This document shows positions 17,044 to 25,565 of a DNA stretch of 64,000 nucleotides, piece after piece (position 1 is the stretch's first letter; every line of letters starts with the position of its first letter). The position numbers and the translations under genes were made by a program. The DNA comes from Roseomonas gilardii (GTDB lineage: Bacteria > Pseudomonadota > Alphaproteobacteria > Acetobacterales > Acetobacteraceae), in contig NZ_CP015583.1 of assembly GCF_001941945.1 (NCBI RefSeq), positions 1,291,001-1,355,000 on the forward strand, in the 5' to 3' direction. A model generated the notes under the pieces. That model ran no database searches. It worked only from the letters and a program-made list of their open reading frames with translations, and was not told the origin of the DNA.

Positions 17044-17598
17044 ATGGCGGGTTTCATCGGGCGCTGGCTTTCCGATTCGCTGCGGATCGGGTTGGCCCTG
17101 GTCCTGGGAGTGGCGGCGATGCAGGTCCCGGCACTGACGCATGCCTATGACACGGCCCTGCAGCAGGTGAGCGGGGACGCGCGGCGCGACATCGAGCAAC
17201 GCAAGGAGAAGGCACGGCAGTTCTACGGGCTGGCGACCGGCACGGACGAGGGTGTCATCGCGGCCTTGCGGCAGGCCGAGCCGTCGAATGCCGAGGGGTT
17301 GGCCGTCTCGGTCGCCAAGGCGGAGACGTTGCGCCGGGCGCATGAGCGGATCGAGCGTGCGCCGCCGCTGCTGCAGCCGCTGGACGCGGCCTGGGACCTG
17401 ATCAGCGAGCCCGATGCCGACAAGCGCGCCGTGCTGCGGACGGCGGTCGACACGCACGTGCCGCAAGTCATCCTCGGCAGCGCCGCCGCCACCTACGGGC
17501 TTTGCGGCCTGGTCCTGGGCCTGTTCCTGGCGCAGGCCCTGATCTCTCTGCCGGGCAGCCTCGCGCGGCGCAGGCGGCGGCGTCCCTTGCCCGCCTGA
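17044..17598 (+). CDS. DUF2937-like membrane protein
   Basis: The 184-residue protein has one N-terminal membrane helix (LRIGLALVLGVAAMQVPAL), a charged periplasmic helical middle (DIEQRKEKARQFYGLATG), and a second C-terminal helix (GLCGLVLGLFLAQALISL) followed by a basic tail RRRRRR. This layout and the opening resemble the DUF2937 family of unknown function. The ATG at 17044 follows a purine-rich GGCGAGAGGGG. It precedes dsbB with a short gap and may share its transcript. No function is assigned. Confidence 0.72.
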   Translation: MAGFIGRWLSDSLRIGLALVLGVAAMQVPALTHAYDTALQQVSGDARRDIEQRKEKARQFYGLATGTDEGVIAALRQAEPSNAEGLAVSVAKAETLRRAHERIERAPPLLQPLDAAWDLISEPDADKRAVLRTAVDTHVPQVILGSAAATYGLCGLVLGLFLAQALISLPGSLARRRRRRPLPA

Positions 17599-17622
17599 CG
17601 GCGCGGACGCAGCGTGGCGGCC

Positions 17623-18096
17623 ATGATTCGCCGCTCCTCCCTGTCGCTGGCCGTGCTCGCCGCCGCCGCGCCCCTGGCCGCCCTGGCGTCCGAAACCTTC
17701 CTGGGCCTCGCCCCCTGCGCCCTCTGCCTGTGGCAGCGCTGGCCCTACTGGGTGGCGGCGGTGCTGGCCCTGCTGGCCGCCTTCCTGCGATCGCGTGGCC
17801 TGCTGGCTCTGGCGGCCCTCGCCGTGCTGGTGTCGGGCGGCCTCGCCGTGCTGCATATCGGGGTGGAGCAGCAGTGGTGGCCGTCGCCCCTTCCATCTTG
17901 CCAGGCTCCCGCGGCCACGCTGGGGCTGAGCGTGGACGACATGCTGAAGGCCATGGCGGCCAAGCCCGACAAGCCCTGCGACGCGCCGACCTATGTGATC
18001 CCCGGACTGCCTGTCACCATTGCCCAGTTGAACCTGCTTTACGCGCTTCTGTTGGGCGGCTTCGGGCTTCGGCAGGCGCTGCGCCGCGACGCCTGA
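17623..18096 (+). CDS. dsbB: disulfide bond formation protein B
   Basis: This 157-residue four-helix inner-membrane protein would reoxidise DsbA and pass electrons to quinone. The first periplasmic loop has the redox pair C32/C35 (APCALCLWQRWPYW). The second loop has C93 and C119 (PSCQAP and DKPCDAPTY), the pair that contacts DsbA. A GTG nine bases upstream (17614) is an alternative start. Neither start has a strong binding site. No dsbA is visible in this window. Confidence 0.9.
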   Translation: MIRRSSLSLAVLAAAAPLAALASETFLGLAPCALCLWQRWPYWVAAVLALLAAFLRSRGLLALAALAVLVSGGLAVLHIGVEQQWWPSPLPSCQAPAATLGLSVDDMLKAMAAKPDKPCDAPTYVIPGLPVTIAQLNLLYALLLGGFGLRQALRRDA

Positions 18097-18479
18097 CCGG
18101 CGCCGGTCCGGGGGCGGAGGGCACCGCCTTCGGGCCAAGGGAGCCGGCCTGAACCTGTCCGGCCGGCAATCTGGCCCGGCCGGAAATGGCCGGGCATCGA
18201 GCTTGGTGATGTCCATTTTTTGCGTGTGGACGACAATAATCCCCAAATGTGGGTGAATGACTTCCAATCGTAGCCATAAATAGAACAAATGAGGAACAAA
18301 TCGTTACCAGGAACCCTCGAAACATGAATTTCACGAATTCCTGATTAATCCCTCTCGCATTTGTGTTTGTTGATGCTACCTAGGGTTGTAAGCGGATAAG
18401 GGATTGCACCTGGCAAGGGTGTCTGCCTCTGCCCCGCATGGAAGAATTTTGTCCTTAAATACAACCATGGGTTGCAAAG
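18097..18479. other. long intergenic region upstream of the RTX gene
   Basis: The first part is GC-rich and contains a hairpin. From about 18205 to 18480 the base composition drops sharply, with many A/T runs (for example around 18225-18360), unlike nearly all other spacers here. I see no convincing gene. It most likely holds the promoter and regulatory sites of the large secreted protein that follows. Low GC may also indicate acquired DNA. Confidence 0.5.
18174..18195 (+). terminator. hairpin downstream of dsbB
   Basis: GCCCGGCC-GGAAAT-GGCCGGGC forms a perfect 8 bp stem with a 6-base loop, about 80 bases after the dsbB stop. There is no strong T-run, only CTTGG further on, so it is terminator-like rather than a textbook example. 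Confidence 0.45.
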
Positions 18480-21173
18480 ATGGCGAGCACGACGGCTTCC
18501 CGCGCCGGGGATTTCATCGATTCCCTTGGTGTCAACATCCACTCCCAGTTCTACGACACGCCCTACTACGACATCGATCAGGTGCTGGCCTCGCTCCAGT
18601 ATCTGGGCATCGGCAGCGTGCGCGACGCCACGGGCTATGCCTCGCTGCAGCTCGACCGGCTGGCCTATCTCGGTGAGAACGGCATCAAGCTCGACATGAT
18701 GGTGGGTGTTCAGGGCGACACCTACGCCAACCAGTTCGCCCTGGTGGAAAAGCTCGCGCCCTATCTGCGCAGCCTGGAAGGCCCGAACGAGGTCAACTAC
18801 TGGGAGGCCACGCTGAACGGCGTGGGCGGCATCGCCGGCGCCCGGGCGGTGCAGAAGCTGATCGCCGACTATGTGAGCTCCAGCGCCGCGCTGAAGGACG
18901 TGCCGATCATCAACTTCAGCGTCGCGGCCTCGGATTCCGGCAGCTTCGCGGCCTATGGCGACAACTCGGCCAATGCCGATTACGGCAACGCGCATATCTA
19001 CTACGGCGGCGGCGCGACCTCCTACTCCGTGCTCAGCACCTATGTGCCGATGGCCAACCAGATGAATCCGGGCCAGCAGATGGTCATCACGGAATCAGGT
19101 TATCCGACACAGACCTCCGGCGCGGGCAACCAGGGTGTGAGCGAGGCGGTCCAGGCCAAGTACACGCTGAACCTGCTGCTGGACACCTACAAGCTCGGCT
19201 ATGCGGCGACCTATCTCTACGAACTCGTGGACTCCTTCCAGGACCCCACCGACACCAACCAGGAGGCGCATTACGGCCTCTTCAACTACGACTGGTCGGC
19301 CAAGCCCGTGGCGGTGGCCATCCACAACCTGACCACCATCCTGTCCGACACCGGCAGCACGGCGGAAAGCTTCACCACCGGTACGCTGGGCTACTCGGTC
19401 TCGGGCCTGCCCGCTACGGGCAACACACTGCTGCTGGAGAAGTCCTCCGGCACCTACGAGCTGGCGGTGTGGAACGAGCAGAAGCTCTGGGACAGCGCCA
19501 CCCTCAGCGAGATCGCGGCCAAGAGCACCACGGTCACCGTGACCCTCGACCACACCTTCGGCACCGTGAAGGTCTATGACCCGCTGCTCGGCACCGACGC
19601 CCAGAGCATCTACTCGAACGTCAGCCAGCTCCAGATCAGCCTGACCGACCATCCGCTGGTCATCGAGATGGCGGATGCCAAGAGCGTCGCCATCTCGCCG
19701 GGTGGCACCACCAGCACGACCGACGCGCACACGATCACGCTGAAGCTGTCCGGAGACAGCTGGCAGGGCGATGCCCAGGTGAAGGTCTTCATCGACGGCG
19801 TGGCGATGAGCGACACGGTCACCGTGACCGCCCAGCACGGCAGTGGCCAGACCCAGGACCTGACGCTGAGCGGCCATTGGGATGCCGGCGCCCACACCAT
19901 CTCGGTGCAGTTCCTGAACGACGCCTATGGCGGCACGGCCGGCACCGACCGGAACGCCTATGTCGACCAGATCCTCGTGGACGGCAACGAGTTGCTGACC
20001 AGCGCCTCCTGGCTGACCTACAACCGCACGATCGACTACGCCGTCTCCCTGACCGACCAGCTCGTGGCGGGCAAGACGCCGGTCACGATCAGCAGCGCGG
20101 TGAGCACCACCCTCGCCTCCACGGCGGACAACCTGGTGCTGACGGGCTCCGCCGCGCTCAAGGGTGTCGGCAACGCGCTGGACAACACGATCACCGCGAA
20201 CGATGCGGGCAACAATCTTTATGGCAAGGACGGGGCGGATACGCTGAACGGCGGCGCCGGCAACGACTACCTCGATGGCGGCACCGGCGCGGATCACATG
20301 GCGGGCGGCCTGGGTAACGATATCTATGTGGTGGACAATGCCGGCGACGTGGTGACCGAGGCGGCCAATGGCGGCGACGACAGGGTCTATGCCTCGATCA
20401 GCTACACCCTGACCGACAATGTCGAGCGTCTGACCCTGAAGGCTGCCGGCCTGACCGGCACCGGCAACGCCCAGGACAATATCCTCTACGGCAGCGACGG
20501 TGCCGATACGCTGAAGGGCATGGCGGGCAATGACACGCTCTACGGCAATGCCGGCAACGACACGCTGGAGGGCGGCGACGGCAACGACACCCTGAATGGC
20601 GGCACCGGCGCGGACCGCATGACCGGCGGTGCGGGCAACGATGCCTATATCGTGGACAATGCCGGCGACGTGGTAGTTGAGGCGGCCAATGGCGGCGACG
20701 ACCGGGTCTATGCTTCGATCAGCTACACCTTGACCGACAATGTCGAGCGACTGAGCCTGACGGTCTCCGGCCTGACCGGCACCGGTAACGCCCTCGACAA
20801 CATTCTTTACGGCAGCGACGGCAAGGACGTGCTGAAGGGCATGGCGGGCAACGACACCCTCTATGGCTATGCCGGCAACGACACGCTGATCGGCGGAGCA
20901 GGCAATGACGTGCTCTTGGGCGGCGCCGGGGCCGACACCTTCCTCTTCCTGAAGAGCGACGGTGCCGGCCGCGACACGGTCGTGGACTTCAGCCATGCCG
21001 AGGGCGACGTCATCAAGCTGCAGGGCTTCGGCGTCGATAGCTGGGCCGAGGCCCATGCCGCGATGAAGCAGTCCGGCACCAATGTCATCATGACCCTCGA
21101 TGGCGGGGAGGTCATCACCTTCAAGAACATGACCGTCGCCGGCTTCCACGCCAGCGACTTCCTGTTCGGCTGA
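18480..21173 (+). CDS. secreted RTX-type glycoside hydrolase with carbohydrate-binding module
   Basis: The 897-residue protein has three parts. Residues about 10-290 look like a clan GH-A TIM barrel: the acid/base pair N103-E104 in LEGPNEVNYW and nucleophile E205 in VITESGYPT. Residues about 415-510 (ITLKLSGDSWQGDAQVKVFI) resemble a calcium-dependent xylan-binding CBM60-like domain. Residues about 560-840 are glycine/aspartate nonapeptides (GGAGNDYLDGG and similar), the RTX calcium-binding repeats that mark type I secretion. There is no N-terminal signal peptide, which fits that route. No type I secretion genes are nearby. The exact glycan target and GH family are not resolved. Confidence 0.82.
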   Translation: MASTTASRAGDFIDSLGVNIHSQFYDTPYYDIDQVLASLQYLGIGSVRDATGYASLQLDRLAYLGENGIKLDMMVGVQGDTYANQFALVEKLAPYLRSLEGPNEVNYWEATLNGVGGIAGARAVQKLIADYVSSSAALKDVPIINFSVAASDSGSFAAYGDNSANADYGNAHIYYGGGATSYSVLSTYVPMANQMNPGQQMVITESGYPTQTSGAGNQGVSEAVQAKYTLNLLLDTYKLGYAATYLYELVDSFQDPTDTNQEAHYGLFNYDWSAKPVAVAIHNLTTILSDTGSTAESFTTGTLGYSVSGLPATGNTLLLEKSSGTYELAVWNEQKLWDSATLSEIAAKSTTVTVTLDHTFGTVKVYDPLLGTDAQSIYSNVSQLQISLTDHPLVIEMADAKSVAISPGGTTSTTDAHTITLKLSGDSWQGDAQVKVFIDGVAMSDTVTVTAQHGSGQTQDLTLSGHWDAGAHTISVQFLNDAYGGTAGTDRNAYVDQILVDGNELLTSASWLTYNRTIDYAVSLTDQLVAGKTPVTISSAVSTTLASTADNLVLTGSAALKGVGNALDNTITANDAGNNLYGKDGADTLNGGAGNDYLDGGTGADHMAGGLGNDIYVVDNAGDVVTEAANGGDDRVYASISYTLTDNVERLTLKAAGLTGTGNAQDNILYGSDGADTLKGMAGNDTLYGNAGNDTLEGGDGNDTLNGGTGADRMTGGAGNDAYIVDNAGDVVVEAANGGDDRVYASISYTLTDNVERLSLTVSGLTGTGNALDNILYGSDGKDVLKGMAGNDTLYGYAGNDTLIGGAGNDVLLGGAGADTFLFLKSDGAGRDTVVDFSHAEGDVIKLQGFGVDSWAEAHAAMKQSGTNVIMTLDGGEVITFKNMTVAGFHASDFLFG
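20281..20922 (+). repeat. tandem 321-bp coding repeat in the RTX region
   Basis: Two adjacent copies of a 321 bp (107-codon) unit lie at about 20281-20601 and 20602-20922. The block GDDRVYASISYTLTDNVERL occurs in both, at an offset of exactly 321 bases, and long stretches of DNA are nearly identical. Each unit carries RTX nonapeptides plus a linker. This indicates a recent internal duplication and a site where length could vary by recombination. Confidence 0.85.
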
Positions 21174-21194
21174 GGATCGGTCCGCCGGTCCCGC

Positions 21195-21223
21195 GAGGCG
21201 CCCGTCCCATGGCCGGGCGCCTC
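21195..21223. terminator. GC-rich hairpin after the RTX gene
   Basis: GAGGCGCCCG-TCCCATGGC-CGGGCGCCTC makes a perfect 10 bp stem with a 9-base loop, 22 bases past the stop codon. It sits between two convergent genes and could serve both directions. No T-run is present. Confidence 0.55.
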
Positions 21224-21243
21224 ATGCTGAGCGGACTGGCCCG

Positions 21244-21837
21244 TCAGCTCTCCAGCTCGCTGTCCCAGTACAGGTAGTCGCGCCAGCTCTGGTGGAGATA
21301 GTTCGGCGGAAAGGCCCGCCCATTGTCCTGCAATTCCCAGGAGGTGGGCTGGCGCGGCGCCACGCGCGGGATCATCTGGCAATCCCGGGGCAGGCGCGAG
21401 CCTTTGCGCAGGTTGCAGGGGCCGCAGGCGGTCACGACATTCTCCCAGGTCGTCCGCCCGCCGCGGGAGCGGGGGATCACATGATCGAAGGTCAGTTCCG
21501 GCGTGGGAAACCCGTCGCCGCAATACTGGCAGGAGAAGTGATCGCGCAGGAACACGTTGAAGCGCGTGAAGGCCGGCTTGCGCGCCGAGGGGATGTACTC
21601 CCGCAGTGCGATGACGCTCGGCAGCTTCATGGTGAGAGTCGGAGACCGCACCTCGTGCTCGTATTCGCTGAGCACGGAGACACGGTCCAGGAACACGGCC
21701 TTCACCGCATCCTGCCAGGACCAGAGCGACAACGGATAATAGGACAGCGGCCGAAAATCCGCGTTCAGCACCAGCGCTGGGAAAGTGTGACCACCGTCAG
21801 GCAAGTGTGGCTCCCCATCCCGGAGGGACGGGGCCAC
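21244..21837 (-). CDS. HNH endonuclease family protein
   Basis: This 197-residue protein opens with FPALVLNADFRPLSYYPLSL. It then has the HNH ββα-metal core LTFDHVIPRSRGGRTTWENV with zinc-binding pairs CQYC and CGPC. This subgroup is widespread as a chromosomal single-copy gene in Alphaproteobacteria. Its physiological substrate is not known, and DNA nicking or repair is plausible. It is not next to phage or restriction genes. The start at 21837 may be slightly too long, because a homologous core begins at about residue 18. Confidence 0.85.
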   Translation of the reverse strand: MAPSLRDGEPHLPDGGHTFPALVLNADFRPLSYYPLSLWSWQDAVKAVFLDRVSVLSEYEHEVRSPTLTMKLPSVIALREYIPSARKPAFTRFNVFLRDHFSCQYCGDGFPTPELTFDHVIPRSRGGRTTWENVVTACGPCNLRKGSRLPRDCQMIPRVAPRQPTSWELQDNGRAFPPNYLHQSWRDYLYWDSELES

Positions 21838-21949
21838 CAGCGCTGGGGCCTGTCCGGACGATCAGGCCCCAGATGAAGTGGCGCCGTCCGATGTGTGTGG
21901 CTGGTTTGCCATGCAGTGGGCCGGGCCGCAACAGCTTGTGCCGCAAAGG

Positions 21950-22654
21950 TCACGAAGGCTTCATGCAGCGCCGCAGGAAGGCCGCGCCCGCCATCATGCC
22001 ATCCGGCGAGATGGTGTGGTCCACGCCCGGCTCGAACCGGGAATCCACCGGCACGCCGAGCTGCCGCAGCCGGAGTGCGGCACGGCGGGATGCCTCGGCG
22101 GGGACCACGGGGTCGGCCTCGCCATGCACCAGCAGGACCGGCGGGGGAGGGTGCACCAGCGCGTGCTCCAGCCCCTCCGGGTCCAGCAGCGCCCCCGCAT
22201 AGGCGAGGATCGCGGCGGGCGGGCGGGGCAGGCGAAGCCCCGTATGGAGCGCCATCATGGCGCCCTGGGAAAAGCCGAGCAGCACCAGATCACCGTGATC
22301 CAGTCCCAGCCTTTCCAGCCAGAAGGCGATCCGGCGCGCCAGGAGCGGGGCGGCCGTCTGGATGGCGGGCACCAGCACGGCAGGGCGCCGGTCACCCAGG
22401 GAGAACCATTGCCGGCCGAAAGGCGCGCCGTCATAGGGTTCCGGTGCATCCGGCGCCAGGAAGAGCGCGTCCGGCAGGACCCCGCCCAGGGCGGGGGCGA
22501 AGGGCAGCAGATCGTCGCCCCGGGCGCCGACACCGTGCAGCAGCACCACCAGATGCCGGGGCGCCCGGCCCGAAGGCGGGCCCCAGCTCCGCACCACCGT
22601 GCCCTGCCCAGGCTCCGGCCCGTCCGGCAGGGTGTTGGAACTCTCCTGCGCCAT
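21950..22654 (-). CDS. phospholipase/carboxylesterase family alpha/beta hydrolase
   Basis: The 234-residue alpha/beta hydrolase has an oxyanion region LVVLLHGVGARGDDLL. Its nucleophile elbow is GFSQGAMMAL, with Asp in HGEADPVVP and a His in GVDHTISPDGM. These are hallmarks of the YpfH/acyl-protein-thioesterase-like carboxylesterases that act on short acyl esters. The ATG at 22654 has AAGGAG upstream. It is divergent from gluQ across a 165 bp spacer that should hold both promoters. Confidence 0.86.
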   Translation of the reverse strand: MAQESSNTLPDGPEPGQGTVVRSWGPPSGRAPRHLVVLLHGVGARGDDLLPFAPALGGVLPDALFLAPDAPEPYDGAPFGRQWFSLGDRRPAVLVPAIQTAAPLLARRIAFWLERLGLDHGDLVLLGFSQGAMMALHTGLRLPRPPAAILAYAGALLDPEGLEHALVHPPPPVLLVHGEADPVVPAEASRRAALRLRQLGVPVDSRFEPGVDHTISPDGMMAGAAFLRRCMKPS

Positions 22655-22819
22655 TGCGCCTTCTCCTTCCTCGCTTTCCCTGGACGGAAAGCGGCGATAG
22701 AGCCTGCCCCGCCTGCCAGGCGTTCAGGATCCTCCGATGCCCCGCGAACCTCATCCCGCCGTATCGGACCAAGGCATCGCCGTCTCCGCGGCCGGAGCGC
22801 ATCGCGTCGGAGCGGCGCC

Positions 22820-23707
22820 GTGACGGCGGAGGCGGTCACGCGCTTCGCACCGAGTCCGACGGGCTACCTGCATCTCGGCCATGTGCGCTCGGCCCTGCAA
22901 GGCTGGCGCGCGGCGCGGCAGGCGGGCGGGCGCTTCCTGCTTCGCATCGAGGATATCGACCCGACACGCTGCCGCCCCGAATACCGCGCGGCGATCGAGG
23001 AGGACTTGCGGGCGCTCGGGATGGACTGGGACGGTCCGGTGCGGGTGCAGTCCGGGCACCTGCCGGAATACCGCCGGGTCCTGGCCAGCCTGGCGCGGCG
23101 CGGCCTGCTCTACCCCTGCTTCTGCACCCGCGCCGAGATCGCGCGCGAGATCGCCCGCAGCGGCGCGGCCCCGCATCCGGGGGAAGCCGGACCGGAGGGG
23201 CCCGTCTATCCCGGCACCTGCCGCCGCCTGGACCCGGCGGAACGCGCCGGCCGCCTGTCGGCCGGGGAGCCGCACGCGCTGCGGCTGGACATGGCAGCCG
23301 CCCTCGCCACCCTGGATGGCCCGCTTTCCTACGAGGAACAGGGGCATGGCCGGGTCCGCTGCGAGCCGGCCCGCTTCGGCGACGTGGTGCTGGCGCGCAA
23401 GGATGCCCCGGCCTCCTACCACCTCTGCGTCACGCATGACGACGCGCTCCAGGGCGTGACGCTGGTGACGCGGGGCGAGGACCTGCGGGCCGCCACCGAC
23501 ATCCACCGTCTGCTGCAGGCGCTGATGGGCTGGCCGGAACCTCGCTACGCCCACCATCCGCTGCTGCTCGGGCCGGACGGGAAGCGTCTGGCGAAGCGAG
23601 ACGGCGCGAAGCCGGTGCGGGAACTCCTGCGGGACGGGCTTTCCCCCGGGGAGATCCTGGCCCTGGCGGAAGGGGCCGCGACGGGCGGGACGGCACCCCC
23701 TGCTTGA
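22820..23707 (+). CDS. gluQ: glutamyl-Q tRNA(Asp) synthetase
   Basis: This 295-residue enzyme resembles the catalytic half of glutamyl-tRNA synthetase without the anticodon-binding domain. It loads Glu onto queuosine of tRNA-Asp. Motifs are RFAPSPTGYLHLGH (HIGH-type), a zinc site with CFC and PGTC, the YHLCVTHDDALQGVT segment, and KRLAKRDGA in place of KMSKS. I chose GTG at 22820, which gives an ordinary N-terminus. The ribosome site is weak (GGAG). It is followed 33 bp later by a zincin gene. Confidence 0.88.
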   Translation: MTAEAVTRFAPSPTGYLHLGHVRSALQGWRAARQAGGRFLLRIEDIDPTRCRPEYRAAIEEDLRALGMDWDGPVRVQSGHLPEYRRVLASLARRGLLYPCFCTRAEIAREIARSGAAPHPGEAGPEGPVYPGTCRRLDPAERAGRLSAGEPHALRLDMAAALATLDGPLSYEEQGHGRVRCEPARFGDVVLARKDAPASYHLCVTHDDALQGVTLVTRGEDLRAATDIHRLLQALMGWPEPRYAHHPLLLGPDGKRLAKRDGAKPVRELLRDGLSPGEILALAEGAATGGTAPPA

Positions 23708-23740
23708 CGGGGCAGGGGGAAATATGCGCCCCCTCCGCGC

Positions 23741-24157
23741 ATGGTTCCGCACCACACCACCCCGCCCTCGGCCGAGGACATCGCCAGCCTGGCCGAAACC
23801 GCCCTCTGCGCGTTGCCGGAGGAGTTGCGCATCTCCGTGCGCAACCTCGCCATCGCCGTGGAGGAGGTTCCCGACGAGGAGACCCTGGAGGAGATGGGGC
23901 TGGAGCATCCCTGGGAACTGACCGGCCTCTACCGTGGCGTGCCGCTGACGGAACGCTCCGCCAGCGACCTGCCGCGGGAACCCGACATGATCACGCTGTA
24001 CCGGGAGCCGATCCTCGTGGAATGGGTGGAGACCGGCGGGGATCTTTTCCGGCTGGTGCGGAACGTCATCATCCACGAGGTCGGCCACCATTTCGGCTTC
24101 TCGGACGAGGAGATCGCCCGGCTGGAAGGCGAGGGGGACGAGGCCACGCCGGGCTGA
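23741..24157 (+). CDS. minimal gluzincin metallopeptidase family protein
   Basis: The 138-residue protein is a compact zincin with the zinc motif HEVGHHFGFSDEEIARLE near the C-terminus. It has an upstream conserved block ITLYREPIL and the segment GLYRGVPLTERS. It matches the small predicted metallopeptidase family (PF06262-like), whose substrates are unknown. It may be co-transcribed with gluQ. Confidence 0.82.
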   Translation: MVPHHTTPPSAEDIASLAETALCALPEELRISVRNLAIAVEEVPDEETLEEMGLEHPWELTGLYRGVPLTERSASDLPREPDMITLYREPILVEWVETGGDLFRLVRNVIIHEVGHHFGFSDEEIARLEGEGDEATPG

Positions 24158-24221
24158 GGCCGCTCCACCCCCTCGGGCAGGGCACGAGGCTGCCTGCGCG
24201 GCCCCGCCCCTTACCCTGTCC

Positions 24222-24443
24222 TCAGACGGGCTTCTCCGGCGAGCGCCCCGGCTCGTCCCGATGAGGGTCGGCCCCTTCCTTGCCGGTGCCGTAATCCTCG
24301 TCCGTCCGTTCCTGCTTCTGCCGGTCGGACTGGTCCTGTCCCTCGTTCGGCAGATTAGGGTCGTCGCCCCAGCTCCGCTCGTTCTGGCGCCGGGCGTGCT
24401 CCCAGTCCTCGCTCTGATCGACCGGCTTCTTCGGGTTGTTCAT
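24222..24443 (-). CDS. small hydrophilic protein of unknown function
   Basis: This 73-residue, highly charged protein lacks hydrophobic segments and aliphatic core residues (NNPKKPVDQSEDWEHARRQN). It is probably disordered. The ATG at 24443 is preceded by a purine-rich GGGAGACGAG. It resembles in composition the small stress-related or desiccation-type proteins, but no family was recognised. It stands between the zincin and the unknown secreted protein. Confidence 0.6.
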   Translation of the reverse strand: MNNPKKPVDQSEDWEHARRQNERSWGDDPNLPNEGQDQSDRQKQERTDEDYGTGKEGADPHRDEPGRSPEKPV

Positions 24444-24530
24444 GACTCGTCTCCCTGGCGATATGCCTTCCGGTAACGCGGCAGTGGGGATTTGGCTCCC
24501 TCGCCGTGCCGTGCCGGGGTGGTTCCGGGG

Positions 24531-25565
24531 TCAGGGGAGCGGCCAGGGCGCCACGCGGCCACCCTGCCGGGAGAAGTTGGTCCATGTCCGGCAATCCACC
24601 AGCGCCCAGCCGGGGCCCGGGCTGTCCGAGAAGGGAACCGGCCCGCAGCGGCCGGTGCGCGCGAACCACCGGCCCCGTTCCGCCGTGTCGGGCAGGAAGG
24701 CGCCGTTGTTCCAGCGCTCCCACCGCACCATGCCGAGATCGCGGGCGAACCAGAAGCGTTCCAGATGATCGGAGGCGGCGATCTCCGTCCGGGCATAATG
24801 CTCGGAGACGATGGCCTCCACCGGCAGGCTCCCGGGCGTGGGGTCGTCGTGCCAGCGCATCGGCAGGGCGATCCGCGCCCGCCGCCAGCGGGTCAGGGCT
24901 TGGCCGAAATCGCGCGGGCAGGCATCGGGCGCGGAGGCGATGTTGATCGGCGCGATCCGCTCGGCCCAGCGGCCCTCGGGAACCTCGCCGGCGAAGGCCA
25001 GCCAGGCCGGCGCGGGGGGCTCGCCCGGGCGGCAGTCGGGGGAAAGGAACCATTGCAGCACGCCGGGCCGCCCGCCGTCCTGCGTGACCACGAAGCTCGC
25101 CTCCACCCCGCCGGGGCCCGGGCGGAGCAAGGCGGCCTGTCCGCCCTCGTCGGGCTCGAAGCGGCCGAACTCATGGCCCTGGAAGCCGCCGCCGATGTCG
25201 AAGGTCTGGATGATGGCGGGACGGCCCAGCAGCCGCCCGACCACGGCATCGGAGGCCATGTAGCCCTGGGGCCGGGCCACGGCGGCGGCGCTGTCGGGAT
25301 AGTCGGTCTTGCGCCAGGGCAGCACCTCGTCGATCCGGGCCGGGCGGCGGCGGTCGCAGCCGGGCTCGAAGGGCAGGCGGCCGGGCACGGGACGTCCGGC
25401 ATCGTCCAGGCAGACGGACTGCGCCAGGAAGGCCGTGGCCTCCGCCTCGCCCGGCCCGTCGCCGCCACTCTCCCGGGCGTCCGTGGCTCCGGCGGAAAGC
25501 GCCAGCAGCATGGCCAGCAGAATTCCTCGGAGGCGTGGGCCGGGCCGGGCCAGGGCGGCGCTCAC
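24531..25565 (-). CDS. unknown secreted protein
   Basis: The 344-residue protein starts with a signal peptide (GPRLRGILLAMLLALSAGA, cleavage near ATDAR). The mature part contains six or more cysteines (for example SVCLDD, FEPGCD, APDACPRDFG, GRCGPVPF and VDCRTW), suggesting disulfides in the periplasm. Aromatic-rich segments include HLERFWFARDLGMVRWERWN. I do not recognise a family. Its ATG overlaps the stop of the upstream uracil-DNA glycosylase-like gene by 4 bp, so the two are likely translated together although one is cytoplasmic and this one exported. Confidence 0.72.
   Translation of the reverse strand: MSAALARPGPRLRGILLAMLLALSAGATDARESGGDGPGEAEATAFLAQSVCLDDAGRPVPGRLPFEPGCDRRRPARIDEVLPWRKTDYPDSAAAVARPQGYMASDAVVGRLLGRPAIIQTFDIGGGFQGHEFGRFEPDEGGQAALLRPGPGGVEASFVVTQDGGRPGVLQWFLSPDCRPGEPPAPAWLAFAGEVPEGRWAERIAPINIASAPDACPRDFGQALTRWRRARIALPMRWHDDPTPGSLPVEAIVSEHYARTEIAASDHLERFWFARDLGMVRWERWNNGAFLPDTAERGRWFARTGRCGPVPFSDSPGPGWALVDCRTWTNFSRQGGRVAPWPLP

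Noticed and set aside
20200-20922. Possible CRISPR-like direct repeats
   Set aside because: The repeats are in-frame RTX nonapeptide codons within one protein, not short identical repeats separated by unique spacers.
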